From contig NZ_CP082909.1 of assembly GCF_023822025.1 (NCBI RefSeq), positions 1,161,001-1,225,000 on the forward strand: DNA of 64,000 nucleotides, read 5' to 3'. The translations under genes and the position numbers were made by a program. The notes below the pieces were generated by a model. The model did no database searches. It saw nothing but the letters and a program-made list of their open reading frames with translations, and was not told the origin of the DNA. This DNA is from Endozoicomonas sp. 4G (GTDB taxonomy: Bacteria; Pseudomonadota; Gammaproteobacteria; Pseudomonadales; Endozoicomonadaceae). Numbering within the stretch: position 1 is the first letter of the stretch; every line of letters starts with the position of its first letter. This document shows positions 17,701 through 27,700 of this stretch, piece by piece.

Positions 17701-19364
17701 CCGGCAATGATCTCGTGGCGGTAATACACATCGTCTTCTGCATCGAGCTCATCGATCGTCAGGGCTTGTTCTACGGCAGTCAGTTTCCTGAGCACTTCAG
17801 CTTTGGAGGTAAAGCGAGTGGTTATTTCATCAGCTGCCAGATTGCGCGGTAATTGATGTTTAATCTCTGAGTCTCTGGCTTCCCTCGCCTGTAGTGCTTC
17901 CAGCTTGCTGGTCAGCTGTCTGGTGATGGTGGCAATGATGTTGCGGGCAAATTTTTCATCGCTGTTATCGGTATCCGCAGCCGCTGCACTGACCAGGGGC
18001 ATAAATTTCTGAACGAAATGCTCGTTGGCCAGAAGGTCTCTGAGTACTGGTTTGAAGCGGAAGTATCTTTCGAGTTGAAACTGCATCCAGACTGGATTGA
18101 TGAGCCACGAAGCGAATCTGATGTGTGCTGATTTGAACTCAAATACACCTTCTGCATCTGGAGCAGCATTCTCCAATGTCTGCTGGATAGATTCGTAGTT
18201 TGCCAGCGTTATCAGTTTCTCTTCGCTTGGTTCAGCATCGTGCTGTACAGCCAGTTCAGCAGCAAATTCCTCCAACAGCGCCATCTGTTTGCTTCGAATA
18301 ATGTGCTGGTAACTTTTGACCTTGTCTTTTTTTATCGTTGTTATGACCGGATCGGGGTGGGTACTCTCAACGTTTTCCCTGAGGTTAATAAGATCTTCGA
18401 CAAAAGCGATGTCTGCCGGATTTTGCTTTTGACCATGGAAAACAATCATCTCTTCACGAGCCTCATGCACTTCCAGTTTTGGATAGCCGGCAGGCACTGG
18501 ATAGGCCTGAGTCTCATCTTCAACGTGGACAATGTATCCGACAGGTTTATGGTATAACAACAGCTTGTTAAGAGCTTCCTGTTGTAATGCTTTATCCAGA
18601 ACATAAACCTGGGCATAGGCGGAGGTGGCCGCTGCAAAAAGGGCTTCATCATTGACAAAGATCGATTGACCCAGGCTTTCCGGTTCAGGGGGCTGGTCAC
18701 CCGAAGTGATAAGACGCATGAAGGTGCGCCTGTTCACTTCAACGCTCTCTACTTTAACCGTGGCAAGGGCGTCAAAGTGATGACCTGCACCAAGGTTGCC
18801 TGCTCTTTGATTTGCGCCCTTCAGTACACCGACCAGTTGTTCGGGACTGGCGACATTGGTCAAAGGCTCCAACGGCAGGTTATCACCCAAGTGGTTACGA
18901 ACAGCCTCAACAGAGTCGGGATCCGTCATGCCGCTTCTGACTTCAATGACCAGTTTATCTTCTTCAAGGTTATGGGTGAATCTGAAGACGCTTTCATCGC
19001 CTACTTTCAGGATTTTGGTGTATTTCTCTGCCACACCATGCTCATCTGTTTCAAACAGATCAACACTGGCAACACTGCCGTCGACGTCAGAAAGCACATC
19101 GGTGAAGCCTTTGAAAGGAACGTCATAGCCCTCCGGAGTCTGATCAGAGTAAGTGGTTGTAAAAGAGTGAGGGATGGGTTGCTGATTATCATCCAGAGTA
19201 GGTCGAACGGTGACCTCACTCCGGATAGGTTCGACACGTTCACTACCCCAAAAAGCGACAGACCTTGTCTGCAGTTTACGCTCGGCCAGTGTTGGTGTCG
19301 CAATAATGGAAGAGCTGATAGCAACGGCTATTGCAATTAATGCCTTGGGGCGAGGATTTATCAT
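14727..19364 (-). CDS. Giant secreted coiled-coil protein, paralogue 2 (1545 aa)
   Basis: Shortest of the four tandem paralogues. The signal peptide MINPRPKALIAIAVAISSS is followed by a predicted cut near TLA/E. The conserved N-terminal region runs to about 478, the variable core only to about 897, and the conserved C-terminal region to 1545. The core keeps the RLGPKPRYVLDRELARV-like segment common to all copies (here QLGPKPRYVLDRELARV). It lacks the block of about 150 residues (ARQKYDRG to LGGNDGTGG type) found in paralogues 3 and 4 and, diverged, in 1. The C-terminal hydrophobic segment is at about 1378-1424. The start is preceded by a GAGGTAG-like site. It follows giant gene 3 by 58 bases. 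Function unknown; probably exported. Confidence 0.85.
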   Translation of the reverse strand: MINPRPKALIAIAVAISSSIIATPTLAERKLQTRSVAFWGSERVEPIRSEVTVRPTLDDNQQPIPHSFTTTYSDQTPEGYDVPFKGFTDVLSDVDGSVASVDLFETDEHGVAEKYTKILKVGDESVFRFTHNLEEDKLVIEVRSGMTDPDSVEAVRNHLGDNLPLEPLTNVASPEQLVGVLKGANQRAGNLGAGHHFDALATVKVESVEVNRRTFMRLITSGDQPPEPESLGQSIFVNDEALFAAATSAYAQVYVLDKALQQEALNKLLLYHKPVGYIVHVEDETQAYPVPAGYPKLEVHEAREEMIVFHGQKQNPADIAFVEDLINLRENVESTHPDPVITTIKKDKVKSYQHIIRSKQMALLEEFAAELAVQHDAEPSEEKLITLANYESIQQTLENAAPDAEGVFEFKSAHIRFASWLINPVWMQFQLERYFRFKPVLRDLLANEHFVQKFMPLVSAAAADTDNSDEKFARNIIATITRQLTSKLEALQAREARDSEIKHQLPRNLAADEITTRFTSKAEVLRKLTAVEQALTIDELDAEDDVYYRHEIIAGSMHRHIREARQRVEEEALEVLKGAEAILNIEISKGDDKTTRLERVCETLHDDSTTEYLLDDMQTRLWKKNTMPLNADKDTKLRILTIRLKHYVLNLDERAKKQQTRLLELIEDKLDINTSENVAATERGENVAEKLARVLEVKLKKSAHLDEKKDSLRGKVWALMSAIHEFYDDEDSIRNTINAIARQLNIQDYKHDAAVDDQINHIEEHLVRLEQKIYRLGQPKVRERVTAIDAELARQVRQLGPKPRYVLDRELARVRKALIAAESELKGIYQKQKDTFANVAPPVTEGGDDSTDGSILDSTREQDHLKIAAETKQAEIEILKEILKSAQDAVKNDDGPYQHTPKQAKILTDLRAYKQENPLRRQALEAALGLAESAELSGRPIPNLRTFDSDDEFAPLRLRTLAGDDLTLDQAVRIVKVFKKLKQTDPPVTVDDQPLNPLDEIQNLVDRVRAQIGQGAEEYDHEIQTMGKTAIHFVEHEPEDLKSFSEYLASHSASGNKIIHLLAEGLISKSELEHYMKAVKGVDGYQTMAEFEHFLEYKHGVDMPRLKAVLQRLSDKAVEEFMQRAFAPVTVTATGPMGMQESVIGMQEYSMSVIANYILDDIAFEHGRKTAAFLTNIQDTLASYANAAGLSESDLIKIIHSTLMQAHASAVEQQLNNYWLKPSAFLAQAVSWYYSSYKPLLVASTAWRATKLSLLNVAFLYLLDLTSRGDYLHRMPTPFQNWLEHYHADLDRTRQYAYHSSIDQTSEIGGLAMPAGRAASSVILLQTGSMLFTRQYNVNPRMYRSIFRLVPEIVKSMASRQGIQIPLLHRVTPEKVKTLASATAGLVLGPVSTVGAYTHGLVSGFSSAQTFGLALTSTLTFDFFMNDNKMLTQWLGGPLGRGLDQLNRWREVGEKDEDYVKRTAVATPQRFHETDEQYASRVKATNVMHGWTRQENYLQFRERLDRTMKLYEDGWEKYFRENVPKWSFSHAESIPYSYTFGVFYK

Positions 19365-19422
19365 TCAACTACCTCACATGAGGAAGCCAGTATGTATTCC
19401 TTGGAATCAGCCTGTGTAGACT

Positions 19423-22400
19423 TTACGGCGGCGGGAGTGGCTTGAAGAAGACTCCCAGAGTATAGGAGTAAGGAGTACTTTCTGCGTGGGAGAATGACCA
19501 TTTAGGCACATTTTCCCGGAAGTATTTCTCCCAGCCATCCTCGTACAGTTTCATGGTGCGATCCCGGCGTTCACGGAATTGCAGGTAATTTTCCTGTCGA
19601 GTCCAGCCATGCATCAGGTTGGTTTCTTTAACGTGGTTTGCATATTCTTCATCTGTTTCATCGAGGTATTGGGGCGTAGCAACGGCAGTACGTTTCACAT
19701 AGTCCTCGTCTTTTTCACCGACTCCCCGCCAGCGGTTGAGTCTGTCAAGAGCACGGCCCAGGGGGCCGCCCAGCCATTGAGTCAGCATTTTGTTGTCGTT
19801 CATAAAGAAGTCGAAAGCCAGTGTCGATGCCAGTACGAGTCCAAAGTTCTGGGCGCGGGTAAACCCGGATACAAGACCGTGGGTGTATGCTCCGACAGTG
19901 GCAATCGGACCCAGTACCAGGCCAGCAGTGGCAGAAGCCAGCGTTTTTACTTTTTCCGGTGTTGCCCGATGCAGCAGCGGTACCTGTATTCCTTGTTTGG
20001 AAGCCATGGATTTCACGATTTCGGGCACCAGACGGAAAATGCTGCGATACATATGGGGGTTGGCGTTGTACTGTCTGGCAAACAGCGTGGAGCCGGTCTT
20101 CAGCAGAATGAATGAGGAAGCCGCTTTGCCGGCAGGCATTACCAGCCCGCCTATTTCAGCGGTTTGTTCAATGACGCTGTGGTAGGCATACTGACTGGTC
20201 CGGTCAAGGTCAACATCGTAGCGTTCCAGCCAGTTCTGGAAAGGTGTCAGCATCCGGTGCAGGTAATCACCCCGGTGGGTCAGATCGAGAAGGTAGAGGA
20301 ATGCCATGTTTGAGAGGGACTGTTCGGCTGCCTGCCAGGCGGTATCGGTTGCCAGTAGCGGTTTGTAGCTGGAGTAGTACCAGGTGACGGCCTGCACCAG
20401 AAAGGCCGAAGGCTTGAGCCAGTAATCATGCAACTGGTGCTCAATCGCTGCCGCATGAGCCTGCATCAATGTGCTGTGGATAATCGTGATCAGGTCTGAT
20501 TCAGACAGGCCCGCGGCATTGGCATAAGGTGTCAGGGTATCCTGGACATTGGTCAGGAACGCTGCCGTCTTGCGGCCATTTTCAAAGGCAATATCGTCAA
20601 GAACGTAGTTGGCGATGACCGCCGTTGAATACTCTGTCATACCGGCAATGGATTCCTGCATTGCCATCGGGCCGGTGGCGGTGACGGTCACAGGAGTAAA
20701 AGCGCGCTGCATGAACGCCTCAACATCCTGGTCGGATAACAGCTGAACAACAGTTTTGAACCGGGACACATCGACGCCGTGTTTGTAGCCAAGGAAGTGC
20801 TCAAATTCAGCCACTGTCTGATAACCATCGACGCCTCTGACAGCCTTCAGGTAGTGCTCAAGTTCACTCTTGCTGATCAGACCTTCAGCCAGTAGATGGA
20901 TGATTTTGTTACCACTGGCAGAATGGGAGGCCAGGTAGTCCGAGAAGCTTTTCAGGTCCTTTGGTTCATGCCCGACGAAGTGAATGGCGGTTTCCCCCAT
21001 TCTTTGTATTTCACGGTCGTATTCTTCTGCCCCCTTTCCGATCTGGGCCCTCGCCCGGTCCGCCAGGTTCTGGACTTCTGCCAGAGGGTTCAGAGGTTGT
21101 TCTGCTAGCGTTTCGGGCGCGGCTGTTTGCTTGAATTTTTTGAAGACCTCCAGGATCCGTATGGCCTGATCAAAGGTCAGATCGTCTGGGGCCAATGCCT
21201 TCAGGCGGATGGAAGCAAACTCATCGTTCAGGTCAAAGGACTGAAGGTCCAGTTTTAACTTACCGCTTTTTTTTGCTGATTCTGCCAGGCCTATCGCCGC
21301 TTCCAGAGCTTGTTTTCTAAGCGAGTGACCCTGGGTGAAGGCTTGCATATCGGTCTGTATGTCTGCCTGTTTTGGCGAGTACTGGCAAGGGGTTCCCTCA
21401 TTTTTGATGTCAGCCTCTGCTGCCTGAAGGGCTTTATTTAACGTCTCTATTTCCGTTTGCTTGACTTCCAGTTCCTTTTTCAGATGGCTCTGTTCCCAGG
21501 CCAATTGCAGGATCCTGCCGCCAGTACCATCATCCCCACCCAGTTCCACCAGTTTGGCTTTCAGGGTATTAATCCTTTCTTCATAGTTGTCAGTAGAGCC
21601 TGACTTAAGATCCAGATCATCTTCTATGGCTTTAATCGATGTGTCATAGGCCGCCAGAGCTTTTTGTGCTTTTAATGTTTTTTCTTTTTTTTGATTCAGG
21701 GCTAAAGCCAGTAACTCTCTCTGGTGCTTAAGTTTGGTGCTATCACTCAAACAGGCGCCTTGGGTATTGTCAATCTCCAGACTTTTAAGCTTGAGTTGCT
21801 CTTGTGCCTGCTCTTCTTCAGTCTGAGCATCGCGCAACATCGATTCTTTGAAAGTGCGCTCATGCAGAAATTTCCAACCCCGATCGTACTTTTGCCGGGC
21901 TTCAGGCAGCTTGCCGGCAGTAGCTTCCGTGTTGAGATGAATATCTTTCAGTTCATTTTCAGCGATTCTTTTTGCACTTTTGACTCGGGCTAACTCAAGA
22001 TCAAAAGCGTATCGGGGTTTAGCTCCCAGGCGAGCCACTTGTCTGTCAAGCTCAGCATCAATGGCTGTGATACGCTCATTATTATCAGGCCGACCTATTG
22101 TATCTACTCGTTCTAACAGCTGTTCGAGCTTAACTTTAATCAGAAGGATCTGATCTTTGACGGGGGCGTCACTTTCATAGTTCTCAATCTCCAGTTGACG
22201 AGCAATTTTATTGTTACTGCTTCTTTTGGCACTTTCATCGATATAGTCTGCCTCTACTTTATCTATCAAGCTCAAAACTCCGTCTTCAAGAGCATACTTC
22301 TGATCAGTCAGACTGGCATCTTTCATATATTCCAGTTTTAGCTGTCGAATTAGTTTAGCTTTGACATCCTGGTCTTTTTCACTCAAGTCGATGCCCAGCT

Positions 22401-24696
22401 CGCTTTCGACCGCTTTAAGCCTTACGTCCTGATAGGCCCGAATTCGGTGATCTGCATCCTCGACATGAAAGTTAAGACGCGCGAGAAGCCTGGCAATTTT
22501 TAAATTTTTAGTTTCGTGCTCTGGGCGGATTTCTTCCCAGATCATATAGTCTGCGTCGGTCAGCATTTTCATGGTGACATCGTCGTCTTTCACTAGTTGT
22601 GCACGAATTTTGTCAAGTCTTTCTGCGTTGGTATCACCTTCATTGACATTAATCTCGAGTACTTCTTCTACGATTTTCAGTACACGCTGTGCCTCTCCAT
22701 GAATCTGCTGGCTGATGTCTTTCAAGTCTTTTTTTACTTGCTCAGAAATGATCTGGCGACGGTGATACACATCATTTTCGTTATCCTGGTCATTGATTTT
22801 CAGGGCTTTTTCTATGGCACCCAGTTTTTTAAGTACTTCAGGCCTGGCCATGGTTCTGATGCGTTCCAGTTCATTTTCCAGGTATTCAAGCCTGCTGGCC
22901 TGGTCTTGAATGGCTTCTTGCCCGGACGACGCTGTCGCTGGGGCGGCAGCTTCAGCATTGTGAGTTTTCCGGGCATCACGAATTTGGTGTTCCAGCACAG
23001 AGGTGATTTTGGCTTGCTGCTTAAGAAAGTTTAACTGGTTATACAGCTGTATCATTTCGTTATAAACCTTTGCAAGCTCACGCTCTAATCGCTGACTGAC
23101 TTGATTTGCTTTCAGTTTATCCAGTTCACTGAAACTTAAGTACGTCATTTCATGTTCTACACCATCTAACTGTTCTCTCAACTGGAGGATATTGGTTTCT
23201 TTTGCGTGTAGCGTTTCCAGCTTGCTTTCCAGCTCGATCAGCTGTTCGGTCATGGTGCCAATGATTTTGCTGGTATACTGCTCATCGCTGTCATAAGCAT
23301 CCCCAGCCACTCCGGTTATCAACGGGGTAAATTTCTGAACAAAGTGCTGGCTAACCAGAAGATTTCTCAGTGCTGGTTTGAAGCTGAAGCATTTTTCGAG
23401 TTGAGTCCGTATCCAGTCTGGAGTCATGATCCACGAAGCAAGCCTGATATGTGCTGATTTGAACTCAAATTTATCTAGGGCATCCGGGGTAGCACTCTCC
23501 AATGCCTGTTGGAGGGATTCATAGTATGCCAGTGTCTTCAGTTTATCTTTGCTGAGTTGTGCATCGTGCTGTGTTGTCAGTTCAGCAGCAAATTCTTCCA
23601 GCAGCGCCATCTGCTTGCTGCGAATGATGTACTGGTAACTTTTGACCCTGTTTGTTTTGATCTCTGTGGTTACCGGGGTGATTTGAGCTCTCTCAATTTG
23701 CTCTCTGAAGTCAATGAGACGTTGTACAAAAGCGATATCGGTCGGGTTCTGTTTCTGGCCATGGAAAACAATAACGTCTCCCGGAGCCTCATACACTTCC
23801 AGTTTCGGGTAACCCGTGGGTACAGGGTAGGCCTGAGTGTCATCCTTAACGTGGACAACGTAGCCGACGGGTTGATGGTATGACAAGAGTTCATCCAGCA
23901 CTTCCTGCTGTAGTTCGTTCTCCAGAAAATAAGCCTGGGCATAAGCCGAGGTGGCGGCGGCAAAAAGGGCTTCATCGTTGACAAAAATCGACTGACCCAG
24001 ACGCTCCGGATCAGGGGGCTGATCGTCGGAAGTGATAAGACGCATGAAGGTACGCCCGTTGACTTCCACGGGGGCTACTTTGACCCTGGCAAGGAAGACA
24101 TAGTCTTCACTGTCACCAAGCATTCCTGCTCTGTCATTGGCACCGTTCAGCACTCCGGCCAGTTGTTCCGGGCTGGCGACTTTCGTTAACGGTTCTAATG
24201 GTTTTACGACGCCTAATTGGTTACGAACAAACTTAATTGAATATTTACTGGTCATTTCTTTTCTGATTTCAATGAACAGTCCGCCTTCTTCAAGGTTATG
24301 GGTGAATCTGAAGACGTTCTCATCGCCTACTTTCAGGACTTTGGTGTATTGCTTTGCAACACCATTCTCATCTGTTTTGAACAGGTCAATACTGGAAACA
24401 CTGTTGTCGACCTCAGAAAGCACATCTGTGAAGCCTTTAGAAGGAGCGTCATAGCCCTCTGTGGCTGGAGCCTGACCAGGGTAAGTGGTGGTAAAAGAGT
24501 GAGGGATGGGTTGCTGATTATCATCTAAGGTAGGCCGAACGACGACCTCACTCCGGATATATTCGACACGTCCCTTGCCCTGAAAAACCACAGACTGTGT
24601 CTGCAGTTTACACTCGGCCAGTGTTTGTGTAGCAATGATAAAAGAGCCAATAGCAACGGCTATTGCAATTAATGCCTTGGGGCGAGCATTGATCAT
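19423..24696 (-). CDS. Giant secreted coiled-coil protein, paralogue 3 (1757 aa)
   Basis: Same architecture as its neighbours: signal peptide MINARPKALIAIAVAIGSF with a likely cut near TLA/E, N-terminal region to about 479, coiled-coil core to about 1104, C-terminal region to 1757. I place the start at 24696 because the signal peptide begins there. The longer open frame to 24819 adds 41 residues read through the end of giant gene 4 and is a shadow. This start lies 22 bases after the gene 4 stop. It lacks the GAGGTAG ribosome site seen in the other three copies, suggesting translational coupling to gene 4. Its C-terminal half is closest to paralogue 2 in some tracts and to paralogue 4 in others. 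Confidence 0.83.
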   Translation of the reverse strand: MINARPKALIAIAVAIGSFIIATQTLAECKLQTQSVVFQGKGRVEYIRSEVVVRPTLDDNQQPIPHSFTTTYPGQAPATEGYDAPSKGFTDVLSEVDNSVSSIDLFKTDENGVAKQYTKVLKVGDENVFRFTHNLEEGGLFIEIRKEMTSKYSIKFVRNQLGVVKPLEPLTKVASPEQLAGVLNGANDRAGMLGDSEDYVFLARVKVAPVEVNGRTFMRLITSDDQPPDPERLGQSIFVNDEALFAAATSAYAQAYFLENELQQEVLDELLSYHQPVGYVVHVKDDTQAYPVPTGYPKLEVYEAPGDVIVFHGQKQNPTDIAFVQRLIDFREQIERAQITPVTTEIKTNRVKSYQYIIRSKQMALLEEFAAELTTQHDAQLSKDKLKTLAYYESLQQALESATPDALDKFEFKSAHIRLASWIMTPDWIRTQLEKCFSFKPALRNLLVSQHFVQKFTPLITGVAGDAYDSDEQYTSKIIGTMTEQLIELESKLETLHAKETNILQLREQLDGVEHEMTYLSFSELDKLKANQVSQRLERELAKVYNEMIQLYNQLNFLKQQAKITSVLEHQIRDARKTHNAEAAAPATASSGQEAIQDQASRLEYLENELERIRTMARPEVLKKLGAIEKALKINDQDNENDVYHRRQIISEQVKKDLKDISQQIHGEAQRVLKIVEEVLEINVNEGDTNAERLDKIRAQLVKDDDVTMKMLTDADYMIWEEIRPEHETKNLKIARLLARLNFHVEDADHRIRAYQDVRLKAVESELGIDLSEKDQDVKAKLIRQLKLEYMKDASLTDQKYALEDGVLSLIDKVEADYIDESAKRSSNNKIARQLEIENYESDAPVKDQILLIKVKLEQLLERVDTIGRPDNNERITAIDAELDRQVARLGAKPRYAFDLELARVKSAKRIAENELKDIHLNTEATAGKLPEARQKYDRGWKFLHERTFKESMLRDAQTEEEQAQEQLKLKSLEIDNTQGACLSDSTKLKHQRELLALALNQKKEKTLKAQKALAAYDTSIKAIEDDLDLKSGSTDNYEERINTLKAKLVELGGDDGTGGRILQLAWEQSHLKKELEVKQTEIETLNKALQAAEADIKNEGTPCQYSPKQADIQTDMQAFTQGHSLRKQALEAAIGLAESAKKSGKLKLDLQSFDLNDEFASIRLKALAPDDLTFDQAIRILEVFKKFKQTAAPETLAEQPLNPLAEVQNLADRARAQIGKGAEEYDREIQRMGETAIHFVGHEPKDLKSFSDYLASHSASGNKIIHLLAEGLISKSELEHYLKAVRGVDGYQTVAEFEHFLGYKHGVDVSRFKTVVQLLSDQDVEAFMQRAFTPVTVTATGPMAMQESIAGMTEYSTAVIANYVLDDIAFENGRKTAAFLTNVQDTLTPYANAAGLSESDLITIIHSTLMQAHAAAIEHQLHDYWLKPSAFLVQAVTWYYSSYKPLLATDTAWQAAEQSLSNMAFLYLLDLTHRGDYLHRMLTPFQNWLERYDVDLDRTSQYAYHSVIEQTAEIGGLVMPAGKAASSFILLKTGSTLFARQYNANPHMYRSIFRLVPEIVKSMASKQGIQVPLLHRATPEKVKTLASATAGLVLGPIATVGAYTHGLVSGFTRAQNFGLVLASTLAFDFFMNDNKMLTQWLGGPLGRALDRLNRWRGVGEKDEDYVKRTAVATPQYLDETDEEYANHVKETNLMHGWTRQENYLQFRERRDRTMKLYEDGWEKYFRENVPKWSFSHAESTPYSYTLGVFFKPLPPP

Positions 24697-24718
24697 GGTG
24701 CGGGGGTGGCCGTTGTTG

Positions 24719-27700
24719 TCATTTGTAGAAGACTCCCAGAGCGTAGGAGTAAGGAACACTCTCTGCGTGGGAGAATGACCATTTAGGCACATTTTCCCGG
24801 AAGTATTTCTCCCAGCCATTCTCGTATAGTGTCATGGTGCGATCCCGGCGTTCGCGGAATTGCAGGTAATTTTCCTGTCGAGTCCAGCCAAGCATCATGT
24901 TGGTTGCTTGAACACGGGCCGCATAGGCATCATCCGTTTCATCGAAGCGTTGAGGCATGGCAACGGCAGTACGTTTCACAAAGTCCTCGTCTTTTTCACC
25001 GGCTCCCCACCAGCGGCTGAGCTTGTCAAGACTACGGCCCAGGGGGCCGCCCAGCCATTGAGTGAGCATCTTGTTGTCGTTCATAAAGAAGTCGAAAGCA
25101 AGCGTCGACGTCAGGACAAGTCCGAAGTTCTGGGCGCGGGTAAGCCCGGATACAAGACCGTGGGTGTATGCTCCGACAGTGGCAACCGGGCCCAGTACCA
25201 GGCCAGCAGTGGCAGAAGCCAGTGTTTTTACTTTTTCCGGTGTTGCCCGATGCAGCAGCGGTACCTGTATTCCTTGTCTGCAAGCCATGGATTTCACGAT
25301 TTCGGGCACCAGACGGAAAATGCTGCGATACATATGGGGGTTGGCGCTGTGCTGTCTGGCAAACAGCCCGGAGCCGGTTTTCAGCAGAATGACCGAGGAA
25401 GCCGCTTTGCCGGCAGGCATGGCCAGCCCGCCTAGTTCAGAGATTTGTTCAATGCTGCTGTGATAGGCATATTGCCCGGTCCGGTCAAGGTCAGCATGGT
25501 AGCGTTCCAGCCAGTTCTGAAAAGGTGTCAGCATCCGGTGCAGGTAATCACCCCGGTTGGTCAGATCCAGAAGATAAAGGAATGCCATGTTTGAGAGGGA
25601 CTGTTTGCTTGCCTGCCAGGCGGTATCGATTGCCAGTAGCGGCTTGTAGCTGGTGTAGTACCAGGTGACGGCCTGTACCAGGAAGGCTGAAGGCTTGAGC
25701 CAGTAATCATTCAACTGGTGCTCAACCGCTGCTGCGTGAGCCTGCATCAATGTGCTGTGGATAATTGTGATCAGGTCCGATTCAGCTAGGCCAGCGGCAT
25801 TGGCATAAGGTGTCAGGGTATCCTGGATATTGGTCAGGAACGCTGCCGTCTTGCGGCCATTGTCAAAGGCGATATCGTCAAGAACGTAGTTAGCGATGAC
25901 CGCCGTTGAATACTCTTTCATACCGGCAATCGATTCCTGCATGGCTATTGGGCCAGTAGCGGTGACGGTCACAGGAGTAAAGGCTCGCTGCATGAACGCC
26001 TCAGCATCCTTGTCGGACAACATCCGCACAGTCATCTTGAACCGGGGCATATTAACGCCGTGTTTGTAAACAAGGAAGTGCTCAAACTCAGCCACTACCT
26101 GATAACCATCGACACCTCTGACGGCCTTCATGTAGTTCTCAAGTTCAACCTTGCTGATCAGACCCTCAGCCAGTAACTGGATGATTTTGTTGCCATTGGC
26201 AGAATGGCTGGCCAGGTAGTCCGAGAAGCTTTTCAGGTCCTTTGGTTCATGCTCGACGAAGTTAATGGCGGTTTCCCCCATACTCCGTATTTCAAGGTCG
26301 TATTGTTCTGCCCCCTTTCCGATCTGAACCCTCGCCCGGTCTGCCAGGTTCTGGACTTCCTCCAGAGGGTTCAGAGGTTGCTCTGCTACTGTTTCGGGCG
26401 CGGCTGTGTGCTTGAATTTTTTGAAGACTTCCACGATCCGTATGGCCTGATCAAAGCTCAGGTCGTCTCCGACCAATCCCTTCAGGCGAACGGGAGCAAA
26501 TTCATCGTCAAGGTTAAAAAACCGAAGGTCCAGTCTTAGCTTACCGTTTTTTTCTGCTGATTCTGCCAGACCTATTACGGCATTCAGAGTTTGTTGCTTG
26601 AGAGAGTCACCCTGCGTGAAGGCTTGTATCTCAGTCCGTATGTCTGCCTGTTTTGGCGAGTACTGGTAAGGGCCTCCCTCATTTTCGATGTCAGCCTCTG
26701 CTGCCTGAAGGGCTTTATTTAACGCCTCTATTTCCGTTTGCTTGGCTTCCAGTTCCCTTTTCAGACGGCTCTTCTCCTGGGTCAGTTCCAGGATCCTGCC
26801 GCCAGTACCATCATTCCCACCCAGTTCCAGCAGTGCGGCTCTCACGGTATTAATTCGGTTGTCATTGATGTCAGTCGAGTCTGGTTTAAGGTGCAGATCA
26901 TCTTCTATAGCCTTAATCGTTGCGTCATGGGCCTGCAGATCTTTTTGTGCGGCTGATGTCATTTCTTTTTTCTGATTCAGGATTAAAGTCAGTACCTCTC
27001 TCTGATGATTAAGTTTGGTGATATCGTCCACACTGGAGTCTTCGATATTGCCAAAATCCTGGTTTTTAAGCTTCAGTTGGTTTTGTGCCTGCTCTTCTTC
27101 AGCCTGAGCATTGTGCAACAGTGCTTCTTTGAGAGTGCGCTCACCCAGAAATTTCATACCCCGATCGTACTTTTGTCGGGCTTCAGGCAGCTTGCCCGAT
27201 CCGTAATCGACTTCATCCCTGCCAACAAAGCTTCTGACAATGACATTAAATAAATCCTCTGCTGTCAGGCTGTCCGGGTCACCCTCAACATAGATTCTCA
27301 GTTCCGGGGTGGCATCTATGAGCCTGTCAACGACCTGATCCGGGCTTTCTGAGCCTTTATTCCGAATAAAGTCTCTGATGTCGTCTACCCGCTCTGAAGT
27401 GGTTTGTTCATCGTCCGATGTCAGCTCGAATTCAGCCTGAATTTGTTTTAATACCTGATCAAGCTTTGTCTCGCCTTCATCGATGACAGCCCTGGCGTCG
27501 GTAGAGTCCGTGTCGAGATGAATATCATTCAGTTTTTGGTGAAGATCATCCAACTCATTTTTAGCGGTTCGTTTTGCACTTTTGACTCGGTTTAACTCAC
27601 GATCAAGCGTGTATCGGGGTTTAGCTCCCAGGCCAGCTACTTGTCTGTCAAGCTCAGCATTAATGGCTGTGATACGCTCATTAGTATCGGGCTGACCTAT

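Noticed and set aside
24697..24819. N-terminal extension of giant protein 3
   Set aside because: The extra 41 residues are read through the 3' end of giant gene 4. The signal peptide starts at 24696, as in the sister genes.
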